Below, piece by piece: positions 59,032-64,000 of a stretch of DNA of 64,000 nt (position 1 is the first letter of the stretch; every line of letters starts with the position of its first letter). The stretch is from the NCBI GenBank assembly GCA_024398955.1, contig JAKSIG010000012.1, positions 1-64,000 on the forward strand. The letters are read 5' to 3'. Under the pieces are notes generated by a model that did no database searches, was not told the origin of the DNA, and saw nothing but the letters and a program-made list of their open reading frames with translations. This stretch comes from Fibrobacter sp. (lineage in GTDB: Bacteria; Fibrobacterota; Fibrobacteria; Fibrobacterales; Fibrobacteraceae). A program made the translations under genes and the position numbers.

Positions 59032-61794
59032 CTACTTAGATTCCTCGGTAACCTTACCAGGTATTTCAAGAATAACCTCAAACTTATTGATGTTCTTGTC
59101 ACCTAGCTGACCAATGGAACCATCTGTTGTTTCGCAGTAAATGTACTTTTTGTCATTGACCACCAAGATGGCCTTTTCAAGATCTACGCCATTCAGCAAT
59201 GGCGTCCACTCTTCCTTAAATTCAACTGCAATGGCGGCGTGCTCATGAACGCTACTTGCCAAGTACACAGAACTGTAACCCATATATCTAAAGATCATTG
59301 CGGCAAGGAAAGCCTTACAGTCACAGTCACCTTCCTGGTCATAAAGAATTTCATCCGGATAGCGAACATAATCCTTTAACCGTGTCTTTTCCATAATAGA
59401 CAAAATGGTATTGCTATCCTTATCTACGCTGTGGGTAATTGCGCTGCTTACAAATGACAAAGCATACTGCAGGGATTCCAGATCGCTAAACTTTTTAATT
59501 TCGCTCTGCTTGCGAACATGCTCACAAAATCTCATGACATTCATGCTTCGAGCATCTTCATGCTTTTTCTTAGTAAAGTACTTCAGCATACTCGGCAATC
59601 GAGATTTGTACTCCTGCAGAATATCAATACTATCCTGCTCATTATTACTAGAATAGGCAAAGGGGTTTTCGTCTCTTAAGGCAGCAATATCCTTTCTTGC
59701 AAACTTCAACTCAAATGCGCAGGGCTCATCTTTATACTTCCACTCGTACTTACAGTAATCTTCTTCAACAGAGTCTGCATCCTTATTTTGCGGTAAGCGA
59801 ATTTTAGTTTCGTAATCAACCAGCTTAACGCCGCCAACAGTGCTTCCTACAAAGAAATCATCTCCTGTACATTCACAAAGAATGTAACGATGTCCTCCTT
59901 CTGTAACAAAGACGTCGTCAAGTTTGACATCATCAAAGCGATTGAAGAATTCCTCGTACCAGTTGTGGCGAGGCTCCACACCGATCACGGTGTGTTTCTT
60001 TGTTTGAGAATGCATGAACAGCACATTATAACCCAACGCATGGAAAATCATTGCAGCCAGAAAAGCCTTGCAATCAGCATCACCTTCCTTGTCATAAAGA
60101 GTTTCGTCGGGGAAACGCATATAATGTACAGCATAATCTATGCTCTTGCTATCCTGATCTGCACAGAACTTAATATTCGGTTCCTGAACAAAATCAAGAA
60201 CAAACTGATAAAAATCGCCCTTTTCCAGTCGACGGCCCTGATCCTGAATACATTGGGCAATCCATCTGGTGCGGTGCATTGCATCAGGATTTTCCGTCAG
60301 ATAATTAAACATTTTCTTGACGTACTCACCCATAGGGAGATCTACTCGCTGGCTGTAGAACGGATTAGCCTGGCGCAAACGGGCAAGTTCCTTCTGGTCA
60401 AAGGACATTGCAACCTGGCCAAAGCATTCCTTCTTAGTGCGAGATCCTAATTCCCATTCATAAGTTTTCTGAATCGTACCTGCAGGAGGTTCAACTCTCT
60501 TGCTTTCCGTTTCATCATCATCATTATCAACCTTTTTCTTGTCGTAACTATCCTCAATAGTCCAACGTTCAGAGATGCCTTCGCCGCGCTGGAAATAGTT
60601 GACAATCAGGCCAAAAAGAACGACAACTTGCAGCGGCAATAATTCAAAATTATTCTCGCCATTAGCAATGCTCACTACAATGGAAAGAATCGAGAAGAAG
60701 CCGATAACAAAAGTAATCCAGCCAATACCGACTCTAGAGTTCAACAGATCAAGCTGAGGTTGGAAACTGTTTCCGCTTTCTATTCCGGCAATTTTTAATT
60801 GCCTTACGATAGCCCATACCACAAAGTAGAAGCATGCCATGGTAAGACCCATTTCGTAGCTCTGACCAATAAAGGGCATCTCTAATACTGCGCAATATAC
60901 TGAGTAGAACACCAGATAGATCAGTACAAAAATAATCATGGAAACAAAGGCGGTATCGCGCCAACCATAGGGCAATTCGGTCAACGTTTCTCGATTTTTA
61001 TCCTTTGCAAAATCCTTATAAAGGAGCATAAATGCAGCTGCACGAACCACATCAGGAATCTTTTCGTCCTTACCCGGAGAAGGGTATCTGAAAATTTCGC
61101 ATTTTGCAACACGTTTGGGAGGATTCTTCTTTTTAGAAGCATCTGCATTTAATGCCGGAGAGTCATTCTGTTTCGGTTCGGAGTCCTGCATTGGTTCGGG
61201 AACTTCAGGCAGAGGTTTTTCTACAGGAGCGTTTTCGGCAGGTTGATTCTCGTCACCACCAACCGCAGGAGGAATAACAATTTCTTCTTTTTCCTCATCT
61301 TCTGTTTCGGGCTTCGGAGCCGGCTTCGGTTCTCCAATATAGACGTCCAGTTCTCGATACCAATCAATCATTCCCCAAAGCTTACGCCATCTACTTTCTA
61401 CTGAAGCAAATTCTGGCTGATCAGGATTGGCCGTATATCCATAAATTTTGGAACTTCTACCCTTGTAAATTTCACCTTTACTATTGACTTTTCCAACAAA
61501 AATAGACTCCTTTTTCCCTAAACCAGAATCATCCGGTTTAGTTACCCAAATTTCGGCAACATCTTCATCATCATCAGAAATCTCAAGAATTTTGACCTGG
61601 CCAAGAATATCAGACTTGCCGCCGCCCGTAATGGGGAACACGAGTCCACCATTTTCATCGACATCCATATAACAATATCGATTTTTCTTGTAAGACATCC
61701 AAACACGACGCTTACGAATACGTCGAATTTGTGAAATCAACAAAATAAAGGCGATAACACCTAAACCAATCCACAAATATTCCAAGCTAATCAT
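59032..61794 (-). CDS. Large membrane protein with two transglutaminase-like cysteine domains
   Basis: 920 residues from the ATG at 61794 (AAAGG 10 nt upstream). One N-terminal helix (EYLWIGLGVIAFILLISQI), a Pro/Glu-rich cytoplasmic or periplasmic stretch (about 165-225), then four more helices (about 285-410). Two homologous domains follow: GDADCKAFLAAMIFHALGYN with HTVIGVE near 570-605, and GDCDCKAFLAAMIFRYMGYS with HAAIAVEF near 820-855. The C...H pair is the transglutaminase/papain-like catalytic arrangement. Each is preceded by an R-x(2)-AG-type helical segment. Function unknown, but cross-linking or cleavage at the cell surface is plausible. Confidence 0.75.
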   Translation of the reverse strand: MISLEYLWIGLGVIAFILLISQIRRIRKRRVWMSYKKNRYCYMDVDENGGLVFPITGGGKSDILGQVKILEISDDDEDVAEIWVTKPDDSGLGKKESIFVGKVNSKGEIYKGRSSKIYGYTANPDQPEFASVESRWRKLWGMIDWYRELDVYIGEPKPAPKPETEDEEKEEIVIPPAVGGDENQPAENAPVEKPLPEVPEPMQDSEPKQNDSPALNADASKKKNPPKRVAKCEIFRYPSPGKDEKIPDVVRAAAFMLLYKDFAKDKNRETLTELPYGWRDTAFVSMIIFVLIYLVFYSVYCAVLEMPFIGQSYEMGLTMACFYFVVWAIVRQLKIAGIESGNSFQPQLDLLNSRVGIGWITFVIGFFSILSIVVSIANGENNFELLPLQVVVLFGLIVNYFQRGEGISERWTIEDSYDKKKVDNDDDETESKRVEPPAGTIQKTYEWELGSRTKKECFGQVAMSFDQKELARLRQANPFYSQRVDLPMGEYVKKMFNYLTENPDAMHRTRWIAQCIQDQGRRLEKGDFYQFVLDFVQEPNIKFCADQDSKSIDYAVHYMRFPDETLYDKEGDADCKAFLAAMIFHALGYNVLFMHSQTKKHTVIGVEPRHNWYEEFFNRFDDVKLDDVFVTEGGHRYILCECTGDDFFVGSTVGGVKLVDYETKIRLPQNKDADSVEEDYCKYEWKYKDEPCAFELKFARKDIAALRDENPFAYSSNNEQDSIDILQEYKSRLPSMLKYFTKKKHEDARSMNVMRFCEHVRKQSEIKKFSDLESLQYALSFVSSAITHSVDKDSNTILSIMEKTRLKDYVRYPDEILYDQEGDCDCKAFLAAMIFRYMGYSSVYLASSVHEHAAIAVEFKEEWTPLLNGVDLEKAILVVNDKKYIYCETTDGSIGQLGDKNINKFEVILEIPGKVTEESK

Positions 61795-61812
61795 AAACAA
61801 AACCTTTAGGTT

Positions 61813-64000
61813 TTAATCGTCGACATTCAAAATATCCTGATAAGCCTTCATATCGGACCATACAAGATTTGAAGGAACTCGATCGGGGAAAAGGCGCAAC
61901 CATTCTGTATCCCTTGCTTCGCCGGTCTGGCTGATTGCCAACAGGAATAGGGACGACGGACGGCTATGTTCCTCCTTTTCGACATTGTTCTTCTCGCTAA
62001 CAAGCAGGCTACGAGATTCATCGTCAAAGTCTTCCAGCGGAAGCACTCGATTTAGGCGAATAAAATCGTAAGTACGCCAGCGGGTCACAAACAAATACCG
62101 CTTATACAGATTATCCGCAGTATCCAATTGCAGTTCAAACTTGTTTACAGGCAGCAAGTCCTTTGCCAAGTCATACACATTCTGAACATTGGTTTTGACA
62201 TCCGCATATTCAGGATCTGCAGCCGTAGTAAATTCACCATTGGAAGCCGAAAAATCAATCAGCGGTTTTAACATCAAGGAAATCTGCTTACGTTTATCAT
62301 CAAGATACTTGTTATAGTAAGCCATTACCTTCTCACCAACAGTGGGACATTCCCGAGGCAACAAATCCTTTTGAATATCAGCATCAAGATGAGCCTTGAA
62401 GTCCTTAATATTCTGTGCCCAGAACTTCTTATCGTTTTCTCTTTGAACTTCCTTTGATTCAAAGACCTCTCTCTGCTTATCCTTGTCAAAATAATGGGTT
62501 AAGGCGTCGTCTAGATGCACTCCCAGCATAAGCATATTCATGCTATCGTTGTAGCCACAGATCATGGAGAAGAAATCTTCTCGATCTAGTTCGTGAATCG
62601 GGCGCTTAATCATATGCTGAATGCGCATAATTCCCGGTTCAACCTCATTTTCGCCCATGATCATCCTGCCACAGAACTTACCACCAGTCAAGGGCTGGCA
62701 GAAGCGAGTCTTTGGCAATTCTAGACCAGATTCCTCAAAGTCCTGGCTACGAACATCCCTTCTAATGTCTTCGCAACGTTTTAGATACTTGTCACAAAGC
62801 TCCTTGGCATCTTCGTAAAACTTGCAAATTTCAGAGTAAGCCTTATTGACAACACGAGCATAGGCGTCGTGCAAAATCATAGCCTTAAGACGATTCTTGC
62901 AATTTTTTCGATTCCAATAATACACCCACAAGGTAAGCACCTGGATCAACACGGGAATCATAAAAATAATCGTTACAAGAATTGCCGTATGAGAATAAAT
63001 GTTACCAATGTCAAAGAAGCTATTGGACACCATCTTCAAGAAGGGGATCACCGCAATGGCCGTAACCAGACTTTGCAAGAAGTTTCTTGCAAAGCGACTC
63101 AGCATTGGTGTTTCGCCGCCCAAGTTTCTCTTGAAGGCGTCCATGGCAGACTTCCACTGACTTTCACGGAATGTTGCTTCAGAGGATTTGGACTTTAGAT
63201 CCTGATTATAGGCATCATGATAGGCGATGAAGAAATCCTTCAACTTCCTAGGTACTTTTTGAGGATCCTGAATGATGGATTCAAACCACAGTTTACGCTC
63301 AATTAAGCGGTCGATATTTTCTTCAATTTTTCCAATGTTTGTTTTTAAATTATCAACATTGGTTTCAATTCTCTTTAGGCCACCTGTATTATGATCACAG
63401 GTGCGCAGCATTTCACGGATTGCCAAAGGCAATGCGTTATTTGCAAAGTTCTCGGTAAGCTTTTTTCGTGTCTTACCACATCTTTCTAGAATTTCACGAG
63501 AAGATCCTTCCACATAGTCATTGATAAGGAACTTCATTTCCGCAGGATAATACTTCAACTCATCCATGAAATAAGATCTTTTAAGCATCTTATCATGGAA
63601 GTGTTCAATTGGGTCAACGTGAATTTCAGGATCACGAATTTGCGTGATGGATATGTTGAAGTCTCTAAAGCATTCAATAATGCTATTGGGTTCAAGGGAT
63701 GGACCTAAATCAAGAACCGGCGAACAGCCCAACTGTTTCTTCTTGACAACTTCTCCATCATCGTTTTCAGCAAAATCATCACTTGCCGCTTCTTGCATTC
63801 CGCGCAAGAAATTCTGAGCAGTAAACCAAGGTGCAGCCACATCCGGCTTTTCCATGTCCCCATCTTTAAGGAACTCCACCATCAAATTGTCTGCAACAGT
63901 TTTCTTGTCCTTTTCATCCTGAACTAAGGAATCATAATAGACTGCAGACGGGCCCATTGCAAAGTAGAACGAATCATCAGAGGTATTTCCGCTCAGCAAG
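61813..64000 (-). CDS. Large membrane protein of the same operon, 5' end outside the window
   Basis: At least 728 residues; the reading frame continues past the right edge, so the first visible TTG is probably not the start. Two adjacent transmembrane helices (FLQSLVTAIAVIPFLKMVSN and ILVTIIFMIPVLIQVLTLWV, about 310-365) split a helical N-terminal part (coiled-coil-like KTNIGKIEENIDRLIERKLW) from a C-terminal globular part (RWRTYDFIRLNRVLPLEDFD, SSLFLLAISQTGEARDTEWL). No family is recognised. It ends 18 nt before the transglutaminase-like gene. Confidence 0.7.
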   Translation of the reverse strand, partial: LLSGNTSDDSFYFAMGPSAVYYDSLVQDEKDKKTVADNLMVEFLKDGDMEKPDVAAPWFTAQNFLRGMQEAASDDFAENDDGEVVKKKQLGCSPVLDLGPSLEPNSIIECFRDFNISITQIRDPEIHVDPIEHFHDKMLKRSYFMDELKYYPAEMKFLINDYVEGSSREILERCGKTRKKLTENFANNALPLAIREMLRTCDHNTGGLKRIETNVDNLKTNIGKIEENIDRLIERKLWFESIIQDPQKVPRKLKDFFIAYHDAYNQDLKSKSSEATFRESQWKSAMDAFKRNLGGETPMLSRFARNFLQSLVTAIAVIPFLKMVSNSFFDIGNIYSHTAILVTIIFMIPVLIQVLTLWVYYWNRKNCKNRLKAMILHDAYARVVNKAYSEICKFYEDAKELCDKYLKRCEDIRRDVRSQDFEESGLELPKTRFCQPLTGGKFCGRMIMGENEVEPGIMRIQHMIKRPIHELDREDFFSMICGYNDSMNMLMLGVHLDDALTHYFDKDKQREVFESKEVQRENDKKFWAQNIKDFKAHLDADIQKDLLPRECPTVGEKVMAYYNKYLDDKRKQISLMLKPLIDFSASNGEFTTAADPEYADVKTNVQNVYDLAKDLLPVNKFELQLDTADNLYKRYLFVTRWRTYDFIRLNRVLPLEDFDDESRSLLVSEKNNVEKEEHSRPSSLFLLAISQTGEARDTEWLRLFPDRVPSNLVWSDMKAYQDILNVDD

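Overview
The window looks like a Fibrobacter (Fibrobacterota) chromosome segment. That is an inference from several signs: a secreted pectate lyase with serine-rich linkers, a decayed FISUMP-type (Fibrobacter succinogenes major paralogous) domain, several type IV pilin-like genes with near-identical N-termini, an OmpA protein with thrombospondin type 3 repeats, and promoters shaped like TA[TC]ATT. No rRNA, tRNA or CRISPR array was seen.

Layout. 1-11 kb is mostly housekeeping: cmk with a downstream partial gene, two lipoproteins, a TraB-family membrane protein, pectate lyase, rluE, rnd, a 5-formyltetrahydrofolate cyclo-ligase-like protein, a TrmH-family methyltransferase and two pilin-like genes, with a pseudogene scar between the pilins. 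11-12.5 kb is a hipBA toxin-antitoxin operon with two palindromic operators. 12.7-41.7 kb is a surface-polysaccharide (O-antigen or capsule type) locus: wecE, wzm, wzt, a pyruvyl-transferase-like enzyme, GT2, GT4 and GT32 glycosyltransferases, a Gfo/Idh/MocA oxidoreductase, an ATP-grasp ligase, a GtrB-like transferase with two membrane partners, an acyltransferase and a sulfatase-fold transferase. It is interrupted by accessory genes: two AAA ATPases, a duplicated ORF6N unit, an AlbA_2-type regulator plus the corpse of another, and a Panacea-type toxin-antitoxin candidate.

41.8-46 kb holds a type IV pilin, relics of Rpn-type nuclease/transposases, a four-helix-bundle S23 protein and the OmpA-family protein. 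46-51 kb holds queA, a WYL regulator, a BON/zinc-ribbon protein and gltX. 51-55.6 kb is a partner-switching signalling module: a MATE transporter fused to an RsbW-like ATPase domain, divergent from STAS, SpoIIE-type phosphatase and RsbW-like genes. 55.6-58 kb has a sodium:alanine symporter and ispD. 58-64 kb is an uncharacterised minus-strand membrane operon containing a protein with two transglutaminase-like domains.

Three themes cut across the window. (1) At least a dozen genes have a TA[TC]ATT box only 6-10 nt before their ATG, leaving no room for a Shine-Dalgarno site, which suggests leaderless transcripts. (2) The polysaccharide locus is recombining: Wzt is a composition mosaic, glycosyltransferases are tandemly duplicated, and truncated copies of wzt and wecE lie nearby. 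(3) Small palindromic repeats have been absorbed into coding frames. The strongest candidates for undescribed biology are the MATE-kinase partner-switching module, the transglutaminase-like membrane operon, and the Panacea pair with an unrecognised partner.
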